Source: Acidihalobacter prosperus (GTDB taxonomy: Bacteria > Pseudomonadota > Gammaproteobacteria > DSM-5130 > Acidihalobacteraceae). From it: DNA of 64,000 nt. A program made the translations under genes and the position numbers. The DNA lies in NCBI RefSeq assembly GCF_000754095.2, contig NZ_JQSG02000003.1, positions 113,397 through 177,396 on the forward strand. Reading direction: 5' to 3'. The notes below the pieces were generated by a model. The model was given only the letters and a program-made list of their open reading frames with translations, did not search any database and was not told the origin of the DNA. This document shows, piece by piece, positions 19,594-32,007 of this stretch (position 1 is the stretch's first letter; every line of letters begins with the position of its first letter).

Positions 19594-20462
19594 TGAGCAC
19601 TACGAAAACAGAAGACAATCGCGTGGCCGAATCCGCCCCAAACAAACACAGACGGAAAAACGGCAGAAATCCAGCAAGTCATTTCGGCTCGAACGAACAC
19701 AAAACCACACGCATCAGCGTGGTCACGGTGATTTTTCTGCTGGGCGCATGGTGGATGACCACGTATTTCGGACTGGTCAAGCCGCTTTTCCTGCCCTCGC
19801 CCGATGCCATTTACAATGCATTCTATAAAGCGCTTTTCAGCACACTGCCGGGACAGCCGAACCTTCTGGACAACACCCTGATCAGCCTTGCTCGAGTATT
19901 CGGCGCATTCCTGCTGGCTGTCGTCACCGCCATCCCGCTGGGACTTGCGATGGGTACATCGCGGATAGCCAACGGCATCTTCGACCCGATCATCGAATTT
20001 TATCGTCCACTCCCACCACTTGCGTATCTGCCGCTCGTGATCATATGGCTCGGTATTGGGGAAACCGCCAAGATCGTCCTGATATACCTCGCCTGCTTCG
20101 CGCCGCTGGTCATCGCCACCAAGGCCGGCGCGCGCACGGTACCCCGCGAACAGATCAACGCAGCCCTGTCTCTCGGCGCCAGCCGCTGGCAAGTCCTGAG
20201 ATACGTCGTACTACGCGGGTCGATGCCGGAAATCATCACCGGTATGCGCATTTCGATCGGTTTTGGATGGACCACTCTGGTGGCCGCGGAAATGGTGGCA
20301 GCCAACACAGGTCTAGGACAGATGGTCCTGAAAGCCTCCAATTATTTGCGTACCGATGTCGTGATCATGGGCATCATCATCATCGGTCTACTGGCCTTGT
20401 TCATCGATCTGATCATGCGCAAGGCGGAAAAACTTTTCGTCCCCTGGAAAGGGAAAATGTAG
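19593..20462 (+). CDS. tauC: Taurine ABC transporter permease
   Basis: This 289-residue inner-membrane permease has an N-terminal cytoplasmic extension rich in Arg/Lys/Asn (residues 1-40) and then about six membrane helices. The cytoplasmic EAA-type loop that docks the ATPase is recognisable as EQINAALSLGASRWQVLRYVVLRGSMPEIITG. FYRPLPPLAYLPLVIIWLGIGE is typical of SsuC/TauC permeases. The gene is coupled to tauB by a one-base overlap. The TPR gene follows 114 bases later on the same strand and may be co-transcribed. Confidence 0.92.
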   Translation: MSTTKTEDNRVAESAPNKHRRKNGRNPASHFGSNEHKTTRISVVTVIFLLGAWWMTTYFGLVKPLFLPSPDAIYNAFYKALFSTLPGQPNLLDNTLISLARVFGAFLLAVVTAIPLGLAMGTSRIANGIFDPIIEFYRPLPPLAYLPLVIIWLGIGETAKIVLIYLACFAPLVIATKAGARTVPREQINAALSLGASRWQVLRYVVLRGSMPEIITGMRISIGFGWTTLVAAEMVAANTGLGQMVLKASNYLRTDVVIMGIIIIGLLALFIDLIMRKAEKLFVPWKGKM

Positions 20463-20576
20463 ACGTTTCGAATTCGGCCGGTGGCCAGTGCCGATCCTTT
20501 GCATCATCGGCATAGGCCTGTGGACCCGCGCCACTCGCGTATCGGACCTCATCGACTTACCGCATCGGGGGAAATC

Positions 20577-21905
20577 ATGCACAAGGACCGCTTTGGCCAC
20601 ACCGTAACAGGCGCTAATACGGAAGCACTGGAAAGCTATGAATGCGCACTCGAAGCATTCAATATCTATCGGGGTGATCCCGTCGGCCTGATCGACCAGG
20701 CCCTTGAGGCGGCACCCGGGTTCGTGATGGCCCATGTTCTCAAGGCCTACATGTTCGGGCTGGCGACCGAGCCCGAAGGCACCCGCGAGGCTGCACGGCT
20801 GTTGGCCGTGGCCAGCGAACTGAGTTGCAATGAGCGCGAATCCTCCCATGTGGCCGCACTGAGGCCGTTGATTGCCGGTAACTGGACCGCTGCGGCGACC
20901 GCGCTCGACCTCCACAACCTGCACTACCCTCACGATCTGCTGGCCCTGCAAGCAGGCCATCTCATGGATTTCTATCGCGCCAATTCACGCAACCTGAGGG
21001 ATCGCATAGCACGCGTGCTGCCACTGTGGTCACGCGAAATGCCGGGCTACTCGATCGTATTGGGTCTGTATTCCTTCGGCCTGGAGGAAACCGGCGCCTA
21101 CGCCCACGCGGAAGACACGGGGCGTGAAGCGCTCGACAGGCAACCCCTGGATTGCTGGGCCCACCACGCGGTCGCCCATGTGATGGAAATGCAGGGTCGC
21201 GTACAGGATGGCATTGGCTGGATGAGCGAACGCGAACCCTACTGGTCCGGCGAAGACAATCTTTTCAAGGTGCACAACTGGTGGCACAAGGCGCTCTACC
21301 ACATGGACCTGGGCCAGGTCGAACGGGCATTCGACATCTACGATCGTCACATCGCTCCCGATCTCGGCGGCGTCGCCCTGAATCTGGTAGATGCGTCGGC
21401 CCTGCTCTGGCGGCTGCATCTGTCGGGCCTGGCAGTGGGTGATCGTTGGCAGGCAGTGGCCGACGGCTGGGACGAACTGGCCGACGGCAAGCTTTACCCC
21501 TACAACGACTGGCATGCGGTGATGGCTTACCTTGGCGCCAACCGTGGCGATCGCGTCGATGCCATCATATCGGCATTCGATCAAGCCTCGTCCCAGTCCG
21601 AGACCGATACCTGGGCACAGGCCATCGGCATGCCCCTGGTCCGTGGATTTAGCGCCTTCTGGCATGAGGATTACGCCACCTCGGCAAAGACGCTTCATGG
21701 GGCGCGCTTCATCGTCAATGCGTTCGGCGGCAGCAATGCGCAACGCGATGTGATCGACTGGACGCTCGCCGAAGCCGGACTGCGCAGCGGCGACAGCGGT
21801 ATCGCCCGCGGCATCGCCAACGAGCGTCTGGCCCTCAAGCCGCACAGCGGATTGAACCGGGACTTCCTATCCCGCGCGTTGGCGATGGGCGACGGGGCTG
21901 TCTGA
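20577..21905 (+). CDS. TTC38-like tetratricopeptide repeat protein
   Basis: This protein of about 442 residues resembles the TTC38 family (bacterial homologues of human tetratricopeptide repeat protein 38). Helical repeat pairs are seen throughout, for example AMEMQ/AHHAVAHVMEMQGRVQDGIGWM and NLFKVHNWWHKALYHMDLGQVERAFDIYDRHI, with the conserved HNWWH-type segment. ATG 20577 follows GGGGGAA and excludes an upstream extension. It has no signal peptide. Family members have no settled biochemical role; a scaffold or enzyme-like role next to taurine uptake is speculative. Confidence 0.75.
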   Translation: MHKDRFGHTVTGANTEALESYECALEAFNIYRGDPVGLIDQALEAAPGFVMAHVLKAYMFGLATEPEGTREAARLLAVASELSCNERESSHVAALRPLIAGNWTAAATALDLHNLHYPHDLLALQAGHLMDFYRANSRNLRDRIARVLPLWSREMPGYSIVLGLYSFGLEETGAYAHAEDTGREALDRQPLDCWAHHAVAHVMEMQGRVQDGIGWMSEREPYWSGEDNLFKVHNWWHKALYHMDLGQVERAFDIYDRHIAPDLGGVALNLVDASALLWRLHLSGLAVGDRWQAVADGWDELADGKLYPYNDWHAVMAYLGANRGDRVDAIISAFDQASSQSETDTWAQAIGMPLVRGFSAFWHEDYATSAKTLHGARFIVNAFGGSNAQRDVIDWTLAEAGLRSGDSGIARGIANERLALKPHSGLNRDFLSRALAMGDGAV

Positions 21906-21955
21906 CGCTATAAGAGGGAGTCCTGCCCAAACGGCCATCGATCGTGCAAACGGCT

Positions 21956-22840
21956 TCAGGTCAGCTCGCGCAATATCCTCAAACCAAGGTTGGTATCGAG
22001 CTCGTCGGCCAGGCGTGGCCGCCTGGCCGCGCTGCGGGCGAGCGCTGCAGGATCGAACCATGAGCCGCCGCGCGTGGTCAGGCGTGACGGCGCGCCCGAC
22101 GAAGGATGCGCGTGGCCATCGGAGTCGACATCGCCCAGGTCGTCACACCAGGGGCTGAGGGTCATTTCCCACACGTTGCCGTGCATTTCGTGCAACCCCC
22201 ACAAGTTCGCCGGCAGGCTGCCGGCTTCGCGCAAGCGCGCCCACGGCAGGCAGCCAGCCGGCCGACGGACACCCGGCGGATAGGGGAAAGCGGGATTGTA
22301 GCTAACCTGGCTGCAATCGACGGACTTGCCGAAGGCAAACGGCGTCCGCGTGCCTGCACGCGCGGCATATTCCCATTCCGCCTCGGTTGGCAGACGATAG
22401 CGGTAGCCGGTTTGCCAGGATAGCCAATCGACATAGGCCTGGGCCTCGCGTGGCCGCAGATTGATCATCGGCTGCAGCCCCAGCGACTGGATCAGGTCCG
22501 GACGCGGTCGCCAGCCGCTCTCGCGGGCGTAATGTCCGAACGCATCGGCCGTGACCGTGCAACGCCCCAAGGCAAACGCGTGCTTCAACCGGACGTAGCG
22601 CAATGGCCCCTCCACCGGCTCCCGCCCAGGCTCGTCTTCCGGCGAACCCATCTCGAAATGGCCGGGCGGAATGACGACCAGGGCAGGTCCTTCCCCGCCG
22701 TCCGCCAAAGTGTCGGCGAAACACACCGGCACACCGGCCGCGACAGCGGCGGCTTTCTGTCGGGCACAGCGTGCCCGCGCGTCGAGTTCGTGCATCAACG
22801 TCAAGGATTCTGCTTCCGGTCCCGCACGTCTATCCGTCAT
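21956..22840 (-). CDS. Formylglycine-generating-enzyme-like (SUMF1-fold) protein
   Basis: This 294-residue protein has the FGE-sulfatase fold: VVIPPGHFEMGSPEDEPGREPVEGPLRYVRL near residue 55, YRLPTEAEWEYAARAGTRTPFAFG, GLHEMHGNVWEMTLSPWCDD and TTRGGSWFDPAALARSAARR near the C-terminus, ending NLGLRILREL. The C-terminal cysteine pair that catalyses formylglycine formation in true FGE is absent (the segment after RGGSW contains no Cys). It is therefore probably not a sulfatase activator and may be a binding or otherwise divergent member. It is convergent with the TPR gene. Confidence 0.78.
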   Translation of the reverse strand: MTDRRAGPEAESLTLMHELDARARCARQKAAAVAAGVPVCFADTLADGGEGPALVVIPPGHFEMGSPEDEPGREPVEGPLRYVRLKHAFALGRCTVTADAFGHYARESGWRPRPDLIQSLGLQPMINLRPREAQAYVDWLSWQTGYRYRLPTEAEWEYAARAGTRTPFAFGKSVDCSQVSYNPAFPYPPGVRRPAGCLPWARLREAGSLPANLWGLHEMHGNVWEMTLSPWCDDLGDVDSDGHAHPSSGAPSRLTTRGGSWFDPAALARSAARRPRLADELDTNLGLRILRELT

Positions 22841-23000
22841 GACAGTCCCCCATCACGGTCGGCCGGCCAAGACGACGGCCGGCCGCGCTTGCACTATGCT
22901 GACGAGTGATCGGCCCCGCATGCGACGGGGAACCCTCGCCGCGCAGGCCTGTCCCATTCAATGAAAGGATGGCACATACACGCAAGCACGGAGGTCCAGC

Positions 23001-23228
23001 ATGAACGTGACCCGGCTAGACGATGGCCACCTCGCCATCGAAATCGACATCCCCACCGCCGAGAAGCTCTATCAGGCCGTCAACAAGCATGCGGTGGACA
23101 TGACCAACGGCGCGCTCGAACTCGCGAGCCTGTTGCAGGAGGCCTACTACGACGCCTCCCACACCTTTCGGCAGCCGCCGCACGCCTTCGACGAACACCA
23201 CCCGCGGCACCCGGTATCGGAGGACTAG
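23001..23228 (+). CDS. Small hypothetical protein (first of a pair)
   Basis: This 75-residue acidic protein has an N-terminal beta-hairpin-like segment (NVTRLDDGHLAIEIDIP) followed by a long helix (AEKLYQAVNKHAVDMTNGALELASLLQEAYYDA) and a His/Pro-rich tail (HAFDEHHPRHP). The ATG is preceded by GGAGG (22990-22994). No family was recognised. The next small gene starts three bases after its stop and has the same strand-helix plan, so the two probably form an operon and may be distant paralogues or partners. Confidence 0.6.
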   Translation: MNVTRLDDGHLAIEIDIPTAEKLYQAVNKHAVDMTNGALELASLLQEAYYDASHTFRQPPHAFDEHHPRHPVSED

Positions 23229-23231
23229 GCC

Positions 23232-23438
23232 ATGCGTATCGTCAAACGCGACAAGCAATCGGTCACCATCTCGCTCAGCGAGACCAAGGCGCAGGATCTG
23301 CTCGACGGCCTGCTGGCGCATCCGGAGTTGGGCGACGCAGCCGCCGAGTTGGGCGCAAAGCTGAAGGAGGCTGGCGTGCAGCCGCCGCGCCACGAGGATC
23401 ACATCCGCTACGAGCACGCATCGCCGTTGAACCACTAG
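23232..23438 (+). CDS. Small hypothetical protein (second of a pair)
   Basis: This is a 68-residue protein: RIVKRDKQSVTISLSE (hairpin), then a helical region TKAQDLLDGLLAHPELGDAAAELGAKLKEAG and a charged tail. It starts three bases after the stop of the preceding small gene and has the AGGAC of that stop region as ribosome site. The function is unknown. The pair is located between an FGE-like gene and a SulP transporter, neither of which gives a clear functional link. Confidence 0.6.
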   Translation: MRIVKRDKQSVTISLSETKAQDLLDGLLAHPELGDAAAELGAKLKEAGVQPPRHEDHIRYEHASPLNH

Positions 23439-23510
23439 AGGCGCGGCGCCAGCCGCCAGTTCTGCAACCGGCCCGGCCGCAAGCGGTCGGGCCGGGCCGC
23501 CGTGGCGGCC

Positions 23511-25310
23511 TCATTCGATCAGCGGCGCCTCCGGTCCAGGCATCGCCTTGCATTCGTTGAAAATGCGGCGACTGCAGTGGCGGCAGATGTCGTGATCGAG
23601 CTTGCGGCGCACGATATCGGCGATCGCCTCGCTCTTGTTCAGATAGACATTGTCCCAGCCGATCTTGTCGAGATAGTCGCCGCGCCGCAGGGTGTTCCAC
23701 GGCTCCTCCTTGAGCCGGTAGAGCGACAGGCTGCCGCCCGCCGCACGTCGGCTGGTGGCTTCTCGTGTGAGGAACTCGGCCCCCGCCACGTCGACGAAGT
23801 TCACGCCCGAGGCCACCATCAGCAGGTGCTTCTGGCGCGGCTCGCGCTCGGTGAATTCGCGCAGACGCTCGGCCACGTAGTTGACCGCTCCGAAGAACAG
23901 CGAGCCGTCGACGCGTACAATCTTGAGCTGCGGACACTCGGGCAGCTCGGCATCGGTGTTGAACTTGCGGTTGGGCAGGCGGGCGTCCGGCACGCGAACG
24001 CGCACGTTGGGCCGCGAGGTGCGGTTCAGATACACCAGCAGCGACGCAATGATGCCGACCATGATGGCGAATTCCAGCTCCATCAGCAGCGTGGAAAAGA
24101 AAGTCACGGCGAGCACCATGGCCTCGGTGCGGCTGGTCTTGAAGATCAGCGAGATATGGTGGAAATCGATCAGCCCCCAGGCCACCAGCATCAGGATGCC
24201 GGCCATCGCCGCATTCGGCAGGTAGGCGGCGAGCGGCGCCACCAGCAGCACCACGACCATCAGCAACAGGCCGGCGAACACCGCGGCCAGCGGCGTACGC
24301 GCGCCGGCGGCGTAGTTGACGCCGCTGCGATTGAAGGAGCCGGTGGCGACATAGGCCGAAAAGAAGCTGCCGACCATGTTGGACAGCCCCTGGCCGATGA
24401 ACTCCTGATTGCCGTCCACGTGTTGGCCCGAGCGCACCGCCAGCGAGCGCGAAATCGACACCGCCTCGGTCAACGCGAACAGCGTGACGGCGATCGCGCC
24501 GGGCAACAGGTGCTTGATGGTCTCGGGCGAGAAATCCGGCATCGACAACGGCGGCAGCGAGGCCGGCAGGGCGCCGACGGTCTTGATGCCCGTGACCGCC
24601 TGCCCCAGCGAGGTGTTGAACAGGTAGGCGACCACGCTGCCGAAGATCATCGCCGCGATCATGTACGGGAATTTCGGCAGGAAGCGCTTGAACAGCAGCC
24701 CCGACACCAGGGTCGCGACGCTGACGGCGACGACGTAGGGATTGATTTCGACGATGTGCGTGCCGATGTGCAGCAATACCTCATGCGGGTGCAGACCGCG
24801 CGGGATATCCATGCCAAGGAAATGCTTGAGCTGACTGGCCGCAATCAGAATCGCGGCGCCGGCGGTGAAACCGATCACCACCGAATGGGAAATGAAGTTC
24901 ACCAGTGTGCCCAGACGCGCGAAGCCCAGTCCGAGCTCGATCACGCCGACCATGAACGTCAGTGTCAGCGCCAAGGCGACATAATGGGCCGTACCGGGTT
25001 CGGCGTAGGCCGAGAGCACCGAGAACAGCACAATGGAGCCGGCCGTGGTCGGGCCCGACACCAGGTGCCAGGAGGAGCCGAACAGCGCCGCGATGATGGC
25101 CGGCACCATGGCCGCGTAGAGGCCGTATTCGAGCGGCATGCCCGCGATCGCGGCGAAGGCCACGCCCTGCGGCAGCACCACCACCGCCCCGGTCAAGCCG
25201 GCCATCAGATCGGTACGGAAACTGCGCCGGTTCACGTTCGGCAGCCAGGCCATGAACGGGAACAGCGTTTTTACCCAGATGGGCGGACTGCGGCGGACAC
25301 CGGCTTCCAA
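23511..25310 (-). CDS. SulP-family inorganic anion transporter with STAS domain
   Basis: This 599-residue protein has a SulP membrane domain of 10-14 helices (about residues 10-430) with the N-terminal DLMAGLTGAVVVLPQGVAFAAIAGMPLEYGLYAAMVP motif, and a cytoplasmic STAS domain (about 455-560). A short Cys/His tail follows (DHDICRHCSRRIFNECKAMPG), unusual for SulP and possibly metal-binding. Substrates of the family are sulfate, bicarbonate and similar anions; which one is unclear. The start is TTG 25310, with AGGAGGT five bases upstream. It is divergent from the P-type ATPase gene. Confidence 0.92.
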   Translation of the reverse strand: MEAGVRRSPPIWVKTLFPFMAWLPNVNRRSFRTDLMAGLTGAVVVLPQGVAFAAIAGMPLEYGLYAAMVPAIIAALFGSSWHLVSGPTTAGSIVLFSVLSAYAEPGTAHYVALALTLTFMVGVIELGLGFARLGTLVNFISHSVVIGFTAGAAILIAASQLKHFLGMDIPRGLHPHEVLLHIGTHIVEINPYVVAVSVATLVSGLLFKRFLPKFPYMIAAMIFGSVVAYLFNTSLGQAVTGIKTVGALPASLPPLSMPDFSPETIKHLLPGAIAVTLFALTEAVSISRSLAVRSGQHVDGNQEFIGQGLSNMVGSFFSAYVATGSFNRSGVNYAAGARTPLAAVFAGLLLMVVVLLVAPLAAYLPNAAMAGILMLVAWGLIDFHHISLIFKTSRTEAMVLAVTFFSTLLMELEFAIMVGIIASLLVYLNRTSRPNVRVRVPDARLPNRKFNTDAELPECPQLKIVRVDGSLFFGAVNYVAERLREFTEREPRQKHLLMVASGVNFVDVAGAEFLTREATSRRAAGGSLSLYRLKEEPWNTLRRGDYLDKIGWDNVYLNKSEAIADIVRRKLDHDICRHCSRRIFNECKAMPGPEAPLIE

Positions 25311-25422
25311 GGGCTACCTCCTGCGCGATGGGCTTGAATGCCCTCACAAAAATTTTGGCATTATAGCGCTTACCCGGGCCTTAGCCGAGCAGGCGGTAAT
25401 ATTCTGATATAGCCTATAGCCT

Positions 25423-29028
<3,606 letters not shown>

Positions 29029-29029
29029 C

Positions 29030-29395
29030 ATGCCGCCGGACCTGCGCCCGCGCGCACGGCTGCGCAGCATGGGCCATGCCTGGCGCGGCCTGCGCTGGAT
29101 GCTGCGCAGCCAGGCCAACGCCCGCGTACACCTGATCTTGACGACACTCGTCATCGGTGCCGGTCTGGCGACCAGGCTGGATGCCTGCGAATGGACGCTG
29201 CTGGTGCTGGCGATCGCCCTGGTTTGGGTCGCCGAGGCGATGAACACCGCCATCGAGTGCCTTGCCGACGCGCTGCATCCCGAACATCACCCGCTGATCG
29301 GGCGCGCCAAGGACGTCGCCGCGGGCGCGGTGCTGCTGGCGGCGCTCGGCGCGCTGGCTGTCGGCGTGCTGATCCTGCTGGGGCGTTTCGGCTAG
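29030..29395 (+). CDS. dgkA: Diacylglycerol kinase family protein
   Basis: This is a small integral membrane kinase of 121 residues with three hydrophobic helices. The conserved core EAMNTAIECLADALHPEHHPLIGRAKDVAAGAVLL contains the catalytic Glu and Asp residues of the DgkA/undecaprenol kinase family. The soluble N-terminal amphipathic part (LRSMGHAWRGLRWMLRSQANARVH) is also typical. ATG lies one base after the nadC stop. It probably phosphorylates diacylglycerol or undecaprenol; the sequence does not discriminate well. Confidence 0.88.
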   Translation: MPPDLRPRARLRSMGHAWRGLRWMLRSQANARVHLILTTLVIGAGLATRLDACEWTLLVLAIALVWVAEAMNTAIECLADALHPEHHPLIGRAKDVAAGAVLLAALGALAVGVLILLGRFG

Positions 29396-29414
29396 ACCGC
29401 GCGCGGCGACGCCA

Positions 29415-30218
29415 CTACCACCACTTCTCGTAGATCAGCTGCGCCGGCGATAGCCCGCCGTGGCTGAGATCGCGGGCCATGTCGTCGACGAAGCCCGGCG
29501 GGCCGCAGAAGTAGTAGAGCGCGTCGCAATCGACGCCGGCCTCGTCGAGCAGCACCCGGTTGATGCGGCCCTCGAAGCCGCTCCAGTCGCGATTGAGCGG
29601 CTGGGTCACGGTGTAGAAGCAACGAATGTTTTCGCGCGCGGCGCTCATCGCGTCGAGTTCCTCGCGGAACAGGATGTCCTGCGGATCGCTGACGCTGTAG
29701 ATCAGCGTCGCCGACACATCGGGGGCGGTCGCATACACATGCCGCAGGATGCTCAACAGCGGTGTGACGCCGATACCGCCGGCCAGCAACACCAGCCGGT
29801 CGCCCATGTGACGCTCGTAGCGGAAGCCGCCCTGCCCGCCGGAGATGCCGACCGTGTCGCCGACGCGCGCACGATCGTGCAGGTAGTGCGTGACGGCGTG
29901 GGTCTTCGAATCCTTGACCGCGAGCTGGATACGCCCGCGCACGCCCGGGTCGGACACGATGGAATAACCGCCCACCGAAACCTGATCCTCGACACGGGCG
30001 TACAGGTCGATCCACTGCCCCGGCAGAAAGGCGAATGCCTGGTCGCCGTAATCGAGCCAGAACGACTTGATCGTGGGCGATTCGCGCCGTATCTCGACGA
30101 TCTCGGCGCGGAAATCGCCGCCGGCGAGCGGCTCATGCGGCTCCGCCGGCGTGGCCTGCGGGTCAGAAATGGAGCCGGATGCCAACGTGCAGTGCGTTGT
30201 CGAGCTTGTATTCCCCAT
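29415..30218 (-). CDS. Ferredoxin-NADP reductase-type FAD/NAD(P)-binding oxidoreductase
   Basis: This is a flavin reductase of up to 267 residues. An FAD-binding barrel with GQWIDLYARVEDQVSVGGYSIVSDP lies in the N-terminal half, and a Rossmann NAD(P) domain with LAGGIGVTPLLSILRHV and FCGPPGFVDDMARDL follows. There is no iron-sulfur domain, so electrons must pass to a separate partner. The N-terminus is uncertain: ATG 30218 overlaps the upstream YfaZ-like gene by 56 bases with only a weak GAAG, and no better ATG/GTG occurs before the folded domain. Confidence 0.85.
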   Translation of the reverse strand: MGNTSSTTHCTLASGSISDPQATPAEPHEPLAGGDFRAEIVEIRRESPTIKSFWLDYGDQAFAFLPGQWIDLYARVEDQVSVGGYSIVSDPGVRGRIQLAVKDSKTHAVTHYLHDRARVGDTVGISGGQGGFRYERHMGDRLVLLAGGIGVTPLLSILRHVYATAPDVSATLIYSVSDPQDILFREELDAMSAARENIRCFYTVTQPLNRDWSGFEGRINRVLLDEAGVDCDALYYFCGPPGFVDDMARDLSHGGLSPAQLIYEKWW

Positions 30219-30729
30219 AGTTCTTCAGGTCGGTCTGCAGGACGCGATACCCGGCATAGGCCGTCGCGCCGGGCGTAACCTCGATCTGGTAGTCCAGGCT
30301 GAGGTCGGAGAAGGACTTGCCTTGGCCGAAGGTGGTGATATCGGGGGCGTAATAGCCTTCGAGCACCACGGCCATGGGCATGCGGTAGGGAATAGTGTAT
30401 TTGACCAGACCGCCGAGCGCGATTGCCCCCACATTGTCATTGGGTTTGTCGATCGAACCGGCATACGCCTTGACGCCCAGTCCAAAACTCAGCGGCGTTT
30501 CACCTGCCGCCAACCCTTCGACCTTGACGCTGGCATTGGCCATCACGTCGTGGCGGCTGTTGACGAATCCGCCAAAACCCACGATGCCGCCGCTGTAGCC
30601 CAAGGCACTCGAACCGGTGTAGAACTGAAGTTGGGCGGTATGGTTGCCAAGCTGGAAATCCAGGCCGTTGGCCATCGCTGCGGAACTCGCCGCCAGCAGA
30701 CCGGCTCCAAGGACAGTCACAATGCGCAT
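30163..30729 (-). CDS. YfaZ-family outer membrane protein
   Basis: This 188-residue protein has a signal peptide (MRIVTVLGAGLLAASSAAMA, cleavage near residue 20) and alternating amphipathic beta strands ending in the terminal phenylalanine (VGIRLHF) used for outer-membrane insertion. The pattern YRMPMAVVLEGYYAPDITTFGQGKSFSDLSLDYQIEVTP resembles YfaZ precursors. The function of the family is not established. It is followed by the flavin reductase gene in overlapping arrangement. Confidence 0.8.
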   Translation of the reverse strand: MRIVTVLGAGLLAASSAAMANGLDFQLGNHTAQLQFYTGSSALGYSGGIVGFGGFVNSRHDVMANASVKVEGLAAGETPLSFGLGVKAYAGSIDKPNDNVGAIALGGLVKYTIPYRMPMAVVLEGYYAPDITTFGQGKSFSDLSLDYQIEVTPGATAYAGYRVLQTDLKNYGEYKLDNALHVGIRLHF

Positions 30730-30864
30730 AGTGTCACCTTAAGAACAGTAGAACAGAGGGTTGGACGGAATCCCGGCAAACCGGGGCACGGCGGGGAACA
30801 AGTCTATCATTCCCGGCCCGAACGCCGTCCACCGTCGCCATTCAACGACGCGGAGCGACAGAAT

Positions 30865-31026
30865 ATGATGCGACTGGTCACCATGGCAGGCGCCACCGTC
30901 GGCGGCTGGCTGGGCTGGGATATCGGCCAGCCCGGCGGCACCGGCATGGCCTTCGCGCTCAGCAGCGCGGGCACGCTGGCTGGCGTCGTACTGGGCTGGT
31001 GGTTGGTTCGACGGTATCTGGAGTAA
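30865..31026 (+). CDS. Small glycine-rich membrane protein (53 residues)
   Basis: This is a short gene with ATG 30865 (GGAG about nine bases upstream) encoding a two-helix hydrophobic protein: TMAGATVGGWLGWDIGQPGGTGMAFALSSAGTLAGVVLGWWLVRRYLE. GxxxG spacing resembles glycine-zipper proteins. It is divergent from the YfaZ-like gene and just upstream of a LysR gene on the same strand. The function is unknown. Confidence 0.6.
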   Translation: MMRLVTMAGATVGGWLGWDIGQPGGTGMAFALSSAGTLAGVVLGWWLVRRYLE

Positions 31027-31084
31027 GACCGCGCGCGGCGCCGATGGGCCTATAATTCCACCGAATTACCGCCGGGACCCCATC

Positions 31085-31987
31085 ATGCGCCTCACCCTGG
31101 ACGCGCTCAACGTGCTCGACGCCATCGAGCGCAAAGGCAGTTTCGCAGCCGCAGCCGAGGCCCTCCACCGCGTGCCCTCGGCGGTCACCTATACCGTACA
31201 GAAGCTGGAGCAGGATCTGGACGTGACGCTGTTCGACCGCAGCGGGCATCGCGCACGACTGACCGAGGCCGGCCGCAAGCTGGTAGTGGAAGGCCGACAC
31301 CTGCTGCGCATGGCCGACGATCTCGAATCGCTGGTCAAACGCGTGTCCACCGGCTGGGAAACCGAGCTACGCATCGCCGTCAGCGACCTGATCCCCATCT
31401 CGCGGCTGTACCCCGTCCTCGAAGAATTTTATGCGGCCGGACACGGCACCCGCCTGCGCCTGAGCGAAGAAACCTTCGGCGGCAATTGGGATGCCCTGAT
31501 GAGCGGCCGGGCGGACCTGGTCGCGGGCGCGCCGGGTGACGGCCCGCCCGAAGGCGGCTACAACGTGCAGCCGCTCGGCGAAGTCGAGTTCGTCTTCGCC
31601 GTCGCGCCGCATCACCCATTGGCCCGCGCGGCGGAACCGATCCCCGAGTCTCTGATCCGCAGTCACCGCGTCATCGTGGCCGCCGATTCCTCTCGCCATC
31701 TGCCACCGCGCAGCTCGGGCATCGCCGGTACCCAGGCCATCCTGACCCTGCCCAGCATGGAAGCCAAGCGCGAGGCCCAATGCCGCGGCCTGGGCATCGG
31801 CTATCTACCGCGCCACCTGATCGCGCGCGACCTCGCCAGCGGCCGTCTGCTCACCCGTCAGGTCGCCGCCGACGTCCCCAAGCCCCGGCTGTCGCTCGCC
31901 TGGCGAGGCAATGCCGAAGGGCGCGCGCTGGCGTGGTTCCTCGAACGCCTCTCGCACCGTGACTGGCTGGAAGGCATCATCGGCTGA
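31085..31987 (+). CDS. LysR-family transcriptional regulator
   Basis: This 300-residue LysR regulator has an N-terminal winged helix (residues 3-62: LNVLDAIERKGSFAAAAEALHRVPSAVTYTVQKLEQDLDVTLFDRSG) and a periplasmic-binding-like effector domain. It is most like the YafC/PtrR-type group of LysR proteins. The pirin gene lies convergent downstream, so its target is not obvious; LysR proteins usually act on the adjacent divergent gene, which here would be the YfaZ-like/flavin-reductase side. Confidence 0.9.
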   Translation: MRLTLDALNVLDAIERKGSFAAAAEALHRVPSAVTYTVQKLEQDLDVTLFDRSGHRARLTEAGRKLVVEGRHLLRMADDLESLVKRVSTGWETELRIAVSDLIPISRLYPVLEEFYAAGHGTRLRLSEETFGGNWDALMSGRADLVAGAPGDGPPEGGYNVQPLGEVEFVFAVAPHHPLARAAEPIPESLIRSHRVIVAADSSRHLPPRSSGIAGTQAILTLPSMEAKREAQCRGLGIGYLPRHLIARDLASGRLLTRQVAADVPKPRLSLAWRGNAEGRALAWFLERLSHRDWLEGIIG

Positions 31988-32007
31988 CTCGCCGCGCGGC
32001 ATCGCCC

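Noticed and set aside
23502-25337. 611-codon plus-strand frame opposite the SulP gene
   Set aside because: It is a shadow of SulP with Gln/His/Arg-rich composition.
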